A DNA stretch of 64,000 nucleotides from Promethearchaeota archaeon (GTDB lineage: Archaea; Asgardarchaeota; Lokiarchaeia; Sigyniarchaeales; SOKP01). The stretch lies in NCBI GenBank assembly GCA_019057795.1, contig JAHLWS010000038.1, positions 1 to 64,000 on the forward strand, in the 5' to 3' direction. Made by a program: the position numbers and the translations under genes. The notes under the pieces are model-generated. The model searched no databases. It had not been told where the DNA came from and saw only the letters and a program-made list of their open reading frames with translations. Below are positions 44,764 to 54,683 of this stretch, one piece after another; the stretch's first letter is position 1; each line of letters starts with the position of its first letter.

Positions 44764-45993
44764 TTAGAGGTGTCTTGGAATTTTTATTTCAAGATCTGTA
44801 ATTGGGTAGGATGCGCATGGATGGAAATAATCAAATTTCTTATCCCCAGCTTTTCTCCAATCAGAAACGGGATTTATATATACATCACCAGAAATAAGAA
44901 GTGAACGACAGAACCCACATTCGCCAGAGCGGCATTTTGATGGTGGATTTAAGTTTGCCCGTTCTAGAGCAACAAGGACTGATTCTGTTGCCTTTGCTGG
45001 TATGTCTTTAATCAAACTTCCAATGTGAGTCTTAATTTTAAATACTTTATCAACTACATCTTGAGGGAAGTCTGGATTACTTAGAATATCTTTAATTTCA
45101 CCAAATGCTTCTCTACGGACGCGTTTATGATGTAAATTGAATTTTTCTAATTCTTTTTCAACAAAATTATACATAACTTGTGGTCCACAGATAAAAAATG
45201 AACTATTGTTTATGTCGCAATACTTTTCTATAATATCAGAAGTTAAAAAACCCAATTCAGATCCTTCAAGGGTGACTTCTTTACAACTTAAAACATGTAC
45301 AACTTTAATTTTTTCTGGGTACTTCTTTTCAATCTCTTTAAATTCGTCGTAATAAATAATGTCGTCTTCTTCGCTACTTCCATACAGCAAAGTTAATTTT
45401 GCATCTAATTTGTCTTCAACAATTTCTTTAGCGATGGATCGGAAAGGTGTAATTCCTGACCCTCCTGCGAGACCGACTATCTGTTTTAAATCCCTAAGAG
45501 GTTCGTAAAAAAAGAATCCTTCTGGTCCAGAACTTTCAATTTTAGTTCCTACTTTCCAACTATCCCATATGTATCCAGTTAAAAATCCGGGTTCTTCTTT
45601 TCTAATCGTAATTTCATAGAAACCTTTTAAAGCATCCGAAGGAGAAGAAGCTATTGAATAAGGTCTTGTGATAGCAACTCCATTCACTTGAACCTTCAAA
45701 CTTAAATATTGACCGGCTCTAAAATAGGCCAATTCTTTTGTGTTTGAATCAGGATCGGGTGTGAGCTTAAATGTTTTAGTGGATTTTGTTTCGTCTTTGA
45801 TTTCACTAATAACTAAGTATTGTCTTATGGGATGAAGTCGCACAGCGAGTTCATTCATTGGATCCTTTGTTATCGGCTCACTAGATGCCTTTTCGAACCT
45901 CTTTTTTCGGTTTGGGACTAATTTTGTAAACGCAAATAAATCTCTTGTGTTGCTTTTGATAATTATATCAAATTTCTTTTTTTCTCCGCTCAT
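44764..45993 (-). CDS. Flavin/NAD(P)-ferredoxin reductase with C-terminal [2Fe-2S] domain
   Basis: 409 residues. After an N-terminal part, an FNR-type module has FAD motif 'TRPYSIASSPSDA' and NAD(P) motif 'IVGLAGGSGITPFRSIA'; the C-terminal about 80 residues form a plant-type [2Fe-2S] domain (CRSGECGFCRSLLISGDV, with final HPCASYP). This is the layout of phenol-hydroxylase and dicamba-type reductases. It overlaps the flavoprotein gene upstream by 4 bases, so the two act together, passing electrons from NAD(P)H to that protein or a shared partner. Confidence 0.88.
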   Translation of the reverse strand: MSGEKKKFDIIIKSNTRDLFAFTKLVPNRKKRFEKASSEPITKDPMNELAVRLHPIRQYLVISEIKDETKSTKTFKLTPDPDSNTKELAYFRAGQYLSLKVQVNGVAITRPYSIASSPSDALKGFYEITIRKEEPGFLTGYIWDSWKVGTKIESSGPEGFFFYEPLRDLKQIVGLAGGSGITPFRSIAKEIVEDKLDAKLTLLYGSSEEDDIIYYDEFKEIEKKYPEKIKVVHVLSCKEVTLEGSELGFLTSDIIEKYCDINNSSFFICGPQVMYNFVEKELEKFNLHHKRVRREAFGEIKDILSNPDFPQDVVDKVFKIKTHIGSLIKDIPAKATESVLVALERANLNPPSKCRSGECGFCRSLLISGDVYINPVSDWRKAGDKKFDYFHPCASYPITDLEIKIPRHL

Positions 45994-47558
45994 TTTAGCT
46001 CACCTTTTTTATGTAAATCTTGTAAAGTTAGTAAAGCAGCAGTTTCTCCGTCCTTTAAAGCACTACTATATCCGTGACATCTTTTGCCAAAACCACCACA
46101 AAATTCAAGACCCTCAATATGCTTTTCGTCATTCATTGTCATCAAGCGTGGGACAAATGAATCCCAAGAATCTGGTTCGTATCCATATACTACTCCATTA
46201 TAACTTCTGGTAAATCTTGATATGGTTTGAGGCGTAGCAACTTCAATTTCTTCAATATGTTCCTTTATTGGAGCACCAGTAGTTTTTTCCAAAGTGTTAA
46301 TAAGGTCTCCCGCGATTTTATTTTTTAATGTAAAGTAATCTTCGGGTTTAACATCGTCCCATACTCCCGGTAGAAAAGCAGTTGTAATCGAAATAATACA
46401 TGTACCTGGAGGTGAGCAATCTGGGATTGCATTATTTAAACAAATTGTTGCTTGAACCCCAGGCGTTTCAAGGTTGTTCAAAGATTCGTAAAGTACATCA
46501 GTATTCTTATTGTTATAAATAAAATAACTATAATCTTTGAGTCCTAATTCATCGGCCGTTGCATCTAAACCCAAATAAACAACAAATGTAGAAACTCCAT
46601 GCCTTCTCGCATTTATTTCCTTATAAGCAATTTCTGGAACTTCTGATTTGGGATGTATTAATTTGTTATAAGTAAGCGTGGGCGAAGCGTTGCAAACAAC
46701 ATGATTCGTTTTAATCTTATCTCCTTTAGAAGTTTCAACTCCGACAACTTTACCGTTTTCAACCAATATTTTTTCCACTGTCGTGTTATATTCGATTTTA
46801 CCCCCTAATTCTCTAATACTTGTATCTAGAGCAGTAGTGTAGTCGTGAGATCGATATTTTGGAATATAAGCACCTTTTAAAATATAACCATAAACCATAG
46901 AAGCAAAGATCGTAAAATTTACTCTACTTGTTGGAAGGCCTAAATAAACCCAATACGCGTTAAGAATGCTCCTTGCTTTTTCTGGCATATTAAGGGCATT
47001 TTGAATATCCTCCACAGAATAAGCTGTAGTTTTAAGAAAATTTGAATGCTCCTTTAGTAAAACATTTTGATCTGGGTTTCCTTTTGATTGCCCTATATAG
47101 GCAGTTGCCCTATTAATGTCTTCTGCTAAGCCAAAAAACTTACTTACCGATTCTCTACTTCCCGGGACCTCTTTTTCAATAGTATCAAGATAAGAATCAA
47201 TTCCAAACGGCATTACTACATCAACACCTTCATCTGGGTCCGTTAAAATTAACCTATACGCCTCAGGAACTTCTACGAACTCTGAATCTAGGTTATATTT
47301 TTCTAATAATCTTCTAGTACCGCCCTTATCTGATGAAGGCCCATAATCATAAAGTTCGTGAAGTGAAGTCTCAAACTCAAACCTTCCCCTTACAAAGCTG
47401 GAAGCAAATCCTCCAGGTAAGTTATGTTGTTCTAAAAGCAGTATTTTAACGCCTCTCATTGCTAATTCTGCGGCGGCTATTAGACCGCCATTACCGGCGC
47501 CAATTATTATAGCATCATAAGTTTCGCTAATTGCTTGTTCAATACTCTCATTACTCAT
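45990..47558 (-). CDS. Phytoene desaturase/retinol saturase-like flavoprotein
   Basis: 522 residues with N-terminal FAD site 'DAIIIGAGNGGLIAAAELAM' and 'GGFASSFVRGRFEFETSLHEL', the GGL-type start of CrtI-like proteins, and C-terminal 'GLEFCGGFGKRCHGYSSALKDGE' where FAD is completed. Members saturate, desaturate or isomerise polyprenoid lipids. In archaea, relatives such as geranylgeranyl reductases act on lipid chains, but this one belongs to the wider CrtI/RetSat group. It is translationally coupled to the FNR gene and divergent from the SCP2-GRE gene, so a common hydrophobic substrate is plausible. Confidence 0.85.
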   Translation of the reverse strand: MSNESIEQAISETYDAIIIGAGNGGLIAAAELAMRGVKILLLEQHNLPGGFASSFVRGRFEFETSLHELYDYGPSSDKGGTRRLLEKYNLDSEFVEVPEAYRLILTDPDEGVDVVMPFGIDSYLDTIEKEVPGSRESVSKFFGLAEDINRATAYIGQSKGNPDQNVLLKEHSNFLKTTAYSVEDIQNALNMPEKARSILNAYWVYLGLPTSRVNFTIFASMVYGYILKGAYIPKYRSHDYTTALDTSIRELGGKIEYNTTVEKILVENGKVVGVETSKGDKIKTNHVVCNASPTLTYNKLIHPKSEVPEIAYKEINARRHGVSTFVVYLGLDATADELGLKDYSYFIYNNKNTDVLYESLNNLETPGVQATICLNNAIPDCSPPGTCIISITTAFLPGVWDDVKPEDYFTLKNKIAGDLINTLEKTTGAPIKEHIEEIEVATPQTISRFTRSYNGVVYGYEPDSWDSFVPRLMTMNDEKHIEGLEFCGGFGKRCHGYSSALKDGETAALLTLQDLHKKGELK

Positions 47559-47833
47559 TTTAAATTCTCCTCATTTTTCAAAAAAAAAACAATATTAGTT
47601 CAATAAATTTTTGCATCTATTAATATATTATTCTGTTATTATTTAGTCAATATTTAAAATATATTGATTTAATTGTGGAAAGATCAAACTTTAAAAAAAA
47701 AGTATGTTTAATTATTTGACAAAGAGATATAATTTTTAATAAAAAAAAATAACAATTAAAATATTAAAAGAAAAGAATTATATTAGTACCAATTTAAAAT
47801 AAGAAATTTTTCGAATTTAAAGAGATAATTAAT

Positions 47834-50800
47834 ATGAATGAATTAGAAATTGATAAAGAGATTGAAAATTTTAAAGAGCAATTAAATTTACTAGCGATGA
47901 TATTCGATACTCGTAGAAAAATGCGTAGAGAGATATCTAACGAAAAAACAGGATTTGTCTTTAATGCTAGATATCAGTTTACTACAAAAGATGATGAAGT
48001 TAATGTAAACGTAATATTTAAAGATGGAAAAATGACAGTCGGCGAGGGAAAAATTGACGATCCAAACATAACAATTTATTATAAAGATAAAGAGACTTTG
48101 GCTAATCTCTATAATAAAAGTGCTGAAGAATCTCTTGATTATCTTTTGACAAATGAAATGGGGTATATAGGAAACATGTCTTACCTTACTAAATTCTCTT
48201 ATCTTACTTCACTTGTTACGGCTCCTAAAAAAAGGGCTTATAAAGGTCCAGAAAATCAATTAATATATCCTATCGAAGATATTGATAAGGGAAAAAAGAG
48301 CAGAAAACTAAGGAACGAGAGCTTAAATCGTAAGATCGATAATGTTCAAGTTTTAGAAGATCCATATCTGTCAAAATATACTTTAGATGATTTTCCACGC
48401 TTAAAATATTTGAAAAATAGAAGATTTGCCTTAAAACCAGTGATATGTGTTGAAAGAGCAAAACATTTGACAGAATATCATAGAGAGAATGGATTTGAAG
48501 TAGACAATTCAGGAAATCCGATTGATCCCGAATTGCGCCAGGCAAGAGCAGTAAATCATATAATGTCAAATAAAAAACCAATAATTCATGATAAACATCT
48601 TATAGCAGGTTCAACTACTTCAAAAGAAGTAGGTATCCCCTTGTATCCGGAACTTATCGCGACGGGTATATGGCCTGAACTAAAAACTATTGGTGAACGT
48701 GAGCTTAATCCTAACGATATCTCAGATAAAGATGCGGATATCTTAAGTTTGGAAGTATTTCCCTATTGGATGGAGCGGAATGTAAGAGAATATTGTAGAA
48801 CAAAAAACAACGATCCATTCTCGCAGCATTTAGAAGAAGGGTGGGTTTTTTATTTCATGATGAAAAATAACGCGATTAGTCATACTGTTCCTGGTTTTCC
48901 AATGGTGCTTAATGAAGGGTTAGAAAGCGTGAAGAATAAAGCTAATAAAATGGAAATAAAAGCGGATACAACTGAAAAGCAAAATTTTTATAAGGCTATT
49001 CAAATTGCAATCGATGGGGTTCTAGCGTATTCTCAACATTTAAGTGAAGAAGCCCTTAGATCTGCTAATAATTTAGATCAAAATGATCCGGAACAAGCTA
49101 CTCGCATTGAAGAATTGAAGGAACTCTCTAGAATATGTGCCAAAGTCCCTGCTAAACCAGCAGAAACAATGTATGAAGCAGTTCAATCAATTTGGACTAG
49201 TTTTGTTTGTCTTCACTGTGAAAATGCAAATTCGGCTTTATCAATTGGTCGGCTTGATCAAATGTTACAACCTTTCTTTTTAAAAGAAATTGAAAAAGCT
49301 GCAAATGATGAAGAAAGAAATCAAATTGTAAAAAAAGCTATAGAATTTGTAGGATCGTTATTTTTGAGGATAAATGACCACGATCCGGTAATGCCGAATG
49401 TAGGGTGGAAATTATTCGGGGGGAGCTCTTCTGACGACACAGTAACTATTGGAGGTGTAGATAGAGATGGTAAAAATGCCGTAAACGATATGAGTTTTAT
49501 TATATTAAAAACAAATGAAATGCTGGGTTTTCAGGATCCTAATATGAATGCCAGATATTATTCTGGTATTAATTCAAAGGAGTATCTAAGACGATTGTGT
49601 GAAGTAAATATCAATATGGGCGCTTCGCCTAGTATTCATAACGATAGAACTATGATTGAAGCGTTGGTCCATGAAGAATTCTCAATTGAAGACGCAAGAG
49701 ATTGGGCGGCTACAGGTTGTGTAGAGCCCACAATTGTAGGTAAACATTATGGTCATACGAATTGTATGCTTTTAAACTTAGTCGCACCATTAGAAATTAC
49801 TTTAAATAATGGTTTCATACCTTTAACTGGAGAAAAAGTGGGTCCTGAAACGGGTGATGTTCGAACATCTTTCCCGACATTCGAAGACTTTCTTAATGCA
49901 TATAAAACTCAACTCAAATATTTAGCAGAAAAATCAATTGAAATAAATAATTATTTAGGAGAAGCCCATCGGTATATACATCCTACACCATTATTATCTG
50001 GATTCTTTGAGGGTCCTTTAGAACAAGGCAAAGATCTTATTCAAGGAGGAGCTATTTATAATACATCAGGAGTTGCCTTAGTGGCATTGACAGATGTGGT
50101 TGATAGCTTATTAGTTGTAAGAGATCTCATCTACAAGAAAAAAGAATTGAACTTTGCTACATTGATGGATGCCATTGAAAATAACTTTGAGAATGGTTTT
50201 GAATCAGTTCTACACAATATAGAACAAGTTCCAAAATTTGGGTCTGGCGAAAATGGTACTTTCGAACTTGCTCAAGATTTAATTGACTTTTGCTACGATG
50301 TTTATCATTCTATTGATAATTATAGAGGAGGTAAATACTTAGTGGGATATTGGTCTATTAGTTACCACGCAGGGTTTGGAATGCTTACTGGCGCCTTGCC
50401 CTCAGGTAGAAAGAAAGGTAAAGCATTAACACCTGGACTAACTCCCGCCCCGGGTACAACGGATATCCTATTACCAAGTATTCAAAGTGTTGCGAGCTTA
50501 GATTACTTGAAAATGCCAAATAATGCATCTTATAATGTAAAATTAATACCTCATTCTGGAGATTCACATAAAGAAACATTAGATCTCTTTACAAGTTATG
50601 TGCAAAGCTTTTTTGATTTGAATGGGATGCAGTGGCAATTTAATGTCGTGTCCACTGATACATTAAGAGATGCGATGGCAAATCCAATTGATTACCGCTG
50701 GCTTTTAGTTAGAGTTTCAGGATATAACGCATATTTCACGAAATTAAATAAGAATATGCAATTAGAATTTATTGAGCGGCATGAATATAAATCAAGATAA
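47834..50800 (+). CDS. Glycyl radical enzyme with N-terminal SCP2-like lipid-binding domain
   Basis: 988 residues. Residues about 30-120 (FNARYQFTTKDDEVNVNVIF, KDGKMTVGEGKIDDPNITIY) match the sterol-carrier-protein-2 fold. The rest is a full glycyl radical enzyme: active-site Cys629 in 'TGCVEP' and radical Gly963 in 'RVSGYNAYF'. Length without the SCP2 part is about 850, like PFL-type, diol dehydratase, benzylsuccinate or choline-lyase enzymes. The activase gene follows. The SCP2 fusion is unusual; it points to a lipid or hydrophobic substrate (inference). Needs anoxia. Substrate class undecided. Confidence 0.92.
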   Translation: MNELEIDKEIENFKEQLNLLAMIFDTRRKMRREISNEKTGFVFNARYQFTTKDDEVNVNVIFKDGKMTVGEGKIDDPNITIYYKDKETLANLYNKSAEESLDYLLTNEMGYIGNMSYLTKFSYLTSLVTAPKKRAYKGPENQLIYPIEDIDKGKKSRKLRNESLNRKIDNVQVLEDPYLSKYTLDDFPRLKYLKNRRFALKPVICVERAKHLTEYHRENGFEVDNSGNPIDPELRQARAVNHIMSNKKPIIHDKHLIAGSTTSKEVGIPLYPELIATGIWPELKTIGERELNPNDISDKDADILSLEVFPYWMERNVREYCRTKNNDPFSQHLEEGWVFYFMMKNNAISHTVPGFPMVLNEGLESVKNKANKMEIKADTTEKQNFYKAIQIAIDGVLAYSQHLSEEALRSANNLDQNDPEQATRIEELKELSRICAKVPAKPAETMYEAVQSIWTSFVCLHCENANSALSIGRLDQMLQPFFLKEIEKAANDEERNQIVKKAIEFVGSLFLRINDHDPVMPNVGWKLFGGSSSDDTVTIGGVDRDGKNAVNDMSFIILKTNEMLGFQDPNMNARYYSGINSKEYLRRLCEVNINMGASPSIHNDRTMIEALVHEEFSIEDARDWAATGCVEPTIVGKHYGHTNCMLLNLVAPLEITLNNGFIPLTGEKVGPETGDVRTSFPTFEDFLNAYKTQLKYLAEKSIEINNYLGEAHRYIHPTPLLSGFFEGPLEQGKDLIQGGAIYNTSGVALVALTDVVDSLLVVRDLIYKKKELNFATLMDAIENNFENGFESVLHNIEQVPKFGSGENGTFELAQDLIDFCYDVYHSIDNYRGGKYLVGYWSISYHAGFGMLTGALPSGRKKGKALTPGLTPAPGTTDILLPSIQSVASLDYLKMPNNASYNVKLIPHSGDSHKETLDLFTSYVQSFFDLNGMQWQFNVVSTDTLRDAMANPIDYRWLLVRVSGYNAYFTKLNKNMQLEFIERHEYKSR

Positions 50801-50889
50801 ACCTAATGAAAGATATTTTTTTTATTCATTTTATCTAACTTTTTAATTTTTTTATCTTTACTTTTATTGACGATATTATATTCTCAACA

Positions 50890-51789
50890 ATGACAGATAA
50901 AACTCTATTAGTAGATATTAAAAGGAACGCTTTAGATGACGGTCCAGGAATAAGAACATTACTATTTTTTAAAGGTTGCCCACTTTCTTGTGTATGGTGC
51001 CAAAATCCTGAAGCCAAATCGCCATTTAAAGAAATTTCTTTTAATAAAGATAGTTGTAGTGAATGTGGAACATGTTTAAAAGTTTGTAATCAAGAAGCTA
51101 TAGATTTTTCATATAAATATCGAATAGATCGCTCTTTATGTAATCTCTGTGGTAAATGCATTGAAGTATGCCCAAATTATGCCTTAGAATTTGTAGGACA
51201 AGAATATAGCATAAAAGACTTACTTGAAATTATATTAAAAGATAAAATTTTTTATAAAAATTCAGGTGGAGGGGTTACCTTTTCTGGCGGAGAACCACTT
51301 TTTCATATAGATTACATAAAGGAATTAGTAAAAGAACTCAAAAAAGAAGATATTCATTTATGCATTGAAACCTGTGGATATTATAATCGAGACAAATTTT
51401 ATGAATTTATTTTACCATATATCGACCTTATTTATTTTGATTTGAAAATTTACAATCCACAATTACATGCTAGATATTGTAAAGTTTCAAACGAGAGGAT
51501 ATTAAAAAATTTTGAAGATATCATTGAAAACAAATCAATAGAAATATTACCAAGGATTCCTCTTGTTCCTAATATAACTGATACTGACGATAATTTGAGT
51601 AACTTAGCTAATTATTTGAAAACCTTAAATATAAAAAAAATAGGATTATTACCTTATAATCCACTCTGGCTCTCTAAACCAGAAAAGATAGGAATTAAAC
51701 CATCCTATGACTATTCTGAATGGTTAGATAATAAAGATAAAGAGAGAATTAAATCAATTTTTTCTGATTTTGAATTTAAAGATTTTTAG
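50890..51789 (+). CDS. Glycyl radical enzyme activase (radical SAM)
   Basis: 299 residues. 'FKGCPLSCVWCQNPEAKSPF' has CxxxCxxC (Cys30, 34, 37), followed by two ferredoxin-type [4Fe-4S] motifs (Cys56-66, CSECGTCLKVC; Cys84-94, CNLCGKCIEVCP), then 'VTFSGGEPLF'. This is the activase type used with diol dehydratase and decarboxylase glycyl radical enzymes. It makes the glycyl radical on the preceding protein; 89 bases separate the genes. Its last 24 codons and 3' flank are repeated at 55.2 and 56.0 kb. Confidence 0.95.
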   Translation: MTDKTLLVDIKRNALDDGPGIRTLLFFKGCPLSCVWCQNPEAKSPFKEISFNKDSCSECGTCLKVCNQEAIDFSYKYRIDRSLCNLCGKCIEVCPNYALEFVGQEYSIKDLLEIILKDKIFYKNSGGGVTFSGGEPLFHIDYIKELVKELKKEDIHLCIETCGYYNRDKFYEFILPYIDLIYFDLKIYNPQLHARYCKVSNERILKNFEDIIENKSIEILPRIPLVPNITDTDDNLSNLANYLKTLNIKKIGLLPYNPLWLSKPEKIGIKPSYDYSEWLDNKDKERIKSIFSDFEFKDF

Positions 51790-51826
51790 CTAAGCAATTT
51801 ATTTTAATATCTCTAATTTTTATTTT
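51771..51826 (+). repeat. Direct repeat copy A (activase 3' end and flank)
   Basis: TGAATTTAAAGATTTTTAG begins inside the activase gene and continues into CTAAGCAATTTATTTTAATATCTC. Copy B at 55200-55255 matches over about 56 bases with four or five differences; copy C at 56031-56049 shares the core TGAATTTAAAGATTTTTA. Confidence 0.8.
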
Positions 51827-52133
51827 CTAAAAATTTCTGCGACATCTTGTCCCTTTTTTGGACATATACATTAGACTGTATACTCTACAAATTCTATGAA
51901 CAACAACCTTTCTCTGCTTATCATGATAATCGCTTCTTTTAATTAATATCTAAAAAAATATTTATTGTTTTTATACTAAATTGTTAATTCCTAAATAATT
52001 AGAGCCCAAATCAAATACCAGACATTCAAACCTGTTATTTTGGTACAAGATTCACAGAAAAAGAAATATTATATATCAAAAAAAATGCAAAAAAAAGAAG
52101 CCAGACAATTGGTGAATTAAATAATTAATATAT
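51790..52133. other. Intergenic stretch without recognised gene
   Basis: About 344 bases, very AT-rich. It begins with the sequence TAGCTAAGCAATTT shared with 55.2 kb and contains no ORF of note, tRNA or convincing hairpin. It separates the activase from the convergent accessory module. Confidence 0.5.
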
Positions 52134-53276
52134 CTAGAAAATGTTAAATAATTCAGAATATCTTCTAAGGTAATCAGGAAATTTATCGATTAAATCTTTC
52201 GTTTTGAATGCATTATTAGCACAATTTACAAAATCTTGTTGCGATTCTAATAAATCATCTGGAAAAATACCTGAAATTTTAACTTTATTCAATCTAATTT
52301 CTCTTATTTGAGAGTAGTTGGTATTTAAAAATTCTTTCCATTTATCCAGAAAAGAATCCTCTTTAATAATAAATAGATTGATAATATCTTTAAACATGGA
52401 GTTTGCGACATCTGGTCTTTCTTTTATATTTAATTCAGCATTTTTACATTTTGTTTTTAATTCTTCAGCATTTTTGAACCAGAGGATATATTCAAGAAAT
52501 TTTTTTATATTAGTTAGTAAGTCAAGATCGTAATAAAAGATATTTTGCAAATCTTGTTCTCTTTTGACAAGTCTCAGAATATCTCTAACTTGTTTTATTC
52601 TAGTGATTCTTTCTTGAAATCCCTCTACTGAATCCTTTTTATGCTTCCAAAAATTCGTCCAACCCTTAATAAAATACTCTGTTATCTCTTTATTTTCAAG
52701 AAAAATAATTTCCTCTATTGGGATTCTTGAATAGAAATGAGATAATTTTCCAATAAATATTTTACGAGCTTGTTCTATGATCCTTGCCTTCCAACAATAT
52801 TTCAAATTTTCAATTATTATATTATAAGGGACATTAAATGGATTATGAAAAATAATTTCAAATGGACCATATGATCTACTAGCATCTGGAGGAGAAATTC
52901 TTGGTATATACAATCTTCTCGTTGTGTCCTTTATTTTTGTATTAATATCTTCAATAATATTATGCGAAGGAAGGAGTATTTCTGTAGATTCAAGTGGAAA
53001 AAATATCAAGTCTTTATTAGGAAGGATATCACAATCTTGACTAGCTAAAATGCCCCAGTGAGCATCTATGAACCCTTCCACTTGCATTTGACCTCCATTT
53101 TTTAATATTTTTGTTAAAATCTCGTCTTTTTCATTTTGAAACTTATCTAGAATGTCTGGACTCGATCGAATTAAGGAGTCATACGTTAAATAAGGTAAAT
53201 TGCAAAAAATATCTCCTTGCGAGATTAAAACTTCATTCTTAATCATATCCTTGTATTTATAAATTGTTTTTTCCAT
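52134..53276 (-). CDS. Accessory-module protein of unknown function (380 aa)
   Basis: 380 residues, soluble, highly charged and helical. Only local motifs stand out: 'GDIFCNLPYLTYDSL' near the start and 'HWGILASQDCDILPNKD' near residue 75. Relatives with an S/A-Q-D/T-C-D phrase occur in poorly characterised genes of mobile regions, but I cannot name a family. Third gene of a closely spaced trio (18 bases after the middle gene). Sequence is as AT-rich as its neighbours. Possible stress, defence or RNA-related role, unproven. Confidence 0.7.
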   Translation of the reverse strand: MEKTIYKYKDMIKNEVLISQGDIFCNLPYLTYDSLIRSSPDILDKFQNEKDEILTKILKNGGQMQVEGFIDAHWGILASQDCDILPNKDLIFFPLESTEILLPSHNIIEDINTKIKDTTRRLYIPRISPPDASRSYGPFEIIFHNPFNVPYNIIIENLKYCWKARIIEQARKIFIGKLSHFYSRIPIEEIIFLENKEITEYFIKGWTNFWKHKKDSVEGFQERITRIKQVRDILRLVKREQDLQNIFYYDLDLLTNIKKFLEYILWFKNAEELKTKCKNAELNIKERPDVANSMFKDIINLFIIKEDSFLDKWKEFLNTNYSQIREIRLNKVKISGIFPDDLLESQQDFVNCANNAFKTKDLIDKFPDYLRRYSELFNIF

Positions 53277-53294
53277 GATTAAGATCCAATTATT

Positions 53295-53924
53295 TTATTT
53301 TAAATTCCTCAATCTTTCCTTTCTATTCTGAATACAATTAGAATACACTATTAAAGATCTTACGGAATGTTTCAATAATTTATTTTCTTTCTTGTTTGTA
53401 ATCTTCTTAAAAATTTCATCCTTCCAAAATTCTTCATCAATGATTTCAACTAGATCATTATCTTTTGATAATTCATTACAAATGTAATAGAAGGTATCTG
53501 GAGAAAATTGATCTTCAGGTTCTAAACGTGAATAGGCATCCGGATCATTCTTTTTTAATTCATATATAATAGAAAGGTAAAATAGCGTTATAGAATTTAA
53601 GAATTTCGAATTCTTAATCTTAGGATCCCCTAAGAGTCGAAGGTATGTGATGATTAATCGGTGAAAAATGAGTGGAATTATTTCAGAACTCTCTTTGCTA
53701 ACTAGATTTTTAATTTTCATTTTAATTTCCTTTGTTTTATCTATAAATTCTATTAGTGGATCTTCTTCCGATTCTTCGGATTCTTCCTCACTTTCAGTAG
53801 ATGTTGCATCATCGTAAAACCATTTTATAATAATAGACGCATTATCGATAATCCAATCTTGAATTTCAAGTTCAAGCTTTTTTAAATCAGGTGATTGGAA
53901 ACTTTCCTCAATCTTATAACTCAT
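53295..53924 (-). CDS. Accessory-module protein with acidic linker (209 aa)
   Basis: 209 residues, mostly helical, with a striking acidic stretch around residues 40-57 (TSTESEEESEESEEDPLIEF). The remainder has a repeat-like hydrophobic pattern but no known domain. Middle gene of the trio; 12 bases downstream of the TIGR04255-like gene, so likely co-translated and possibly part of one complex. Confidence 0.7.
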   Translation of the reverse strand: MSYKIEESFQSPDLKKLELEIQDWIIDNASIIIKWFYDDATSTESEEESEESEEDPLIEFIDKTKEIKMKIKNLVSKESSEIIPLIFHRLIITYLRLLGDPKIKNSKFLNSITLFYLSIIYELKKNDPDAYSRLEPEDQFSPDTFYYICNELSKDNDLVEIIDEEFWKDEIFKKITNKKENKLLKHSVRSLIVYSNCIQNRKERLRNLK

Positions 53925-53936
53925 TTCAAGCCCTTT

Positions 53937-54683
53937 TTAATAATCTTTTACTTCAAGTTCGAGAGCATCTCTATATTCATCTGTCAAAAAATTTATGAAG
54001 TAATCTTCAATTCTATCATGGCATTCATTTAAATGACTTTCAAGAATTTCAGTATCGGGGCCTATACTAGTATTAGCTACACTTCCTACGGTCTCTAATC
54101 TAAAATTGTAGTTTACCTCATCGTGATTTTTGGGGATAGATTTGAATCTTATGACAATCTTTCTCTTTCCCGAGATAGGGTCATCTTCAAAAGGTACAAA
54201 TCCTAAGATTGTGTCATAGAATTTTATTTCCCACTCGTGTTTAAAGTTAAAATTCGGCATAGTAAAAAACTTATTATACAAAAACGCCTCCTTTGGAATA
54301 GTAAAAATATCTATATATGTTAATACTATTTTACTAATCTTAGGAAGGTCTAAAATTTTACCTAGAGCATTTAGTACAGTCAATATTTTAGGCAATTCTC
54401 TAACCCATTCTTGATAGTCAGAAAAAGTAAATAAAAGATAGTCTTGCCCAAGTTCTACACGATTTCTTTTGTTTGTATCCCAGAAAGTAAGAGGAGCTAT
54501 ATTAATTTCTGTAAAGCGCTTTTTGAGTAATCCTAAGAGTGGTTTTGTAGGGTAATATGCTTGAATGGCTTCTGCAAAAGGATTTATTTTTTCAAGTTTT
54601 ATTCCCGGAAGCAATCTTTCATAGGTTAAATTAATTATGAAATTATCTAATGTTCTCTTTCCAAAATATACTATTCTCTTCAT
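53937..54683 (-). CDS. TIGR04255-family-like protein
   Basis: 248 residues, first gene of the trio. 'LEKINPFAEAIQAYYPTKPL' near the start, the central 'ISKIVLTYIDIFTIP', and the end 'HLNECHDRIEDYFINFLTDE' follow the layout of the sporadically distributed TIGR04255 family, whose function is not established. The family is often in accessory regions. No nuclease, ATPase or HTH motif is visible. Assignment is by pattern only. Confidence 0.6.
   Translation of the reverse strand: MKRIVYFGKRTLDNFIINLTYERLLPGIKLEKINPFAEAIQAYYPTKPLLGLLKKRFTEINIAPLTFWDTNKRNRVELGQDYLLFTFSDYQEWVRELPKILTVLNALGKILDLPKISKIVLTYIDIFTIPKEAFLYNKFFTMPNFNFKHEWEIKFYDTILGFVPFEDDPISGKRKIVIRFKSIPKNHDEVNYNFRLETVGSVANTSIGPDTEILESHLNECHDRIEDYFINFLTDEYRDALELEVKDY

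Noticed and set aside
51790..52133. Integrase or transposase beside the accessory module
   Set aside because: No ORF of sufficient length or DDE/tyrosine-recombinase motif seen in the window near the repeats.
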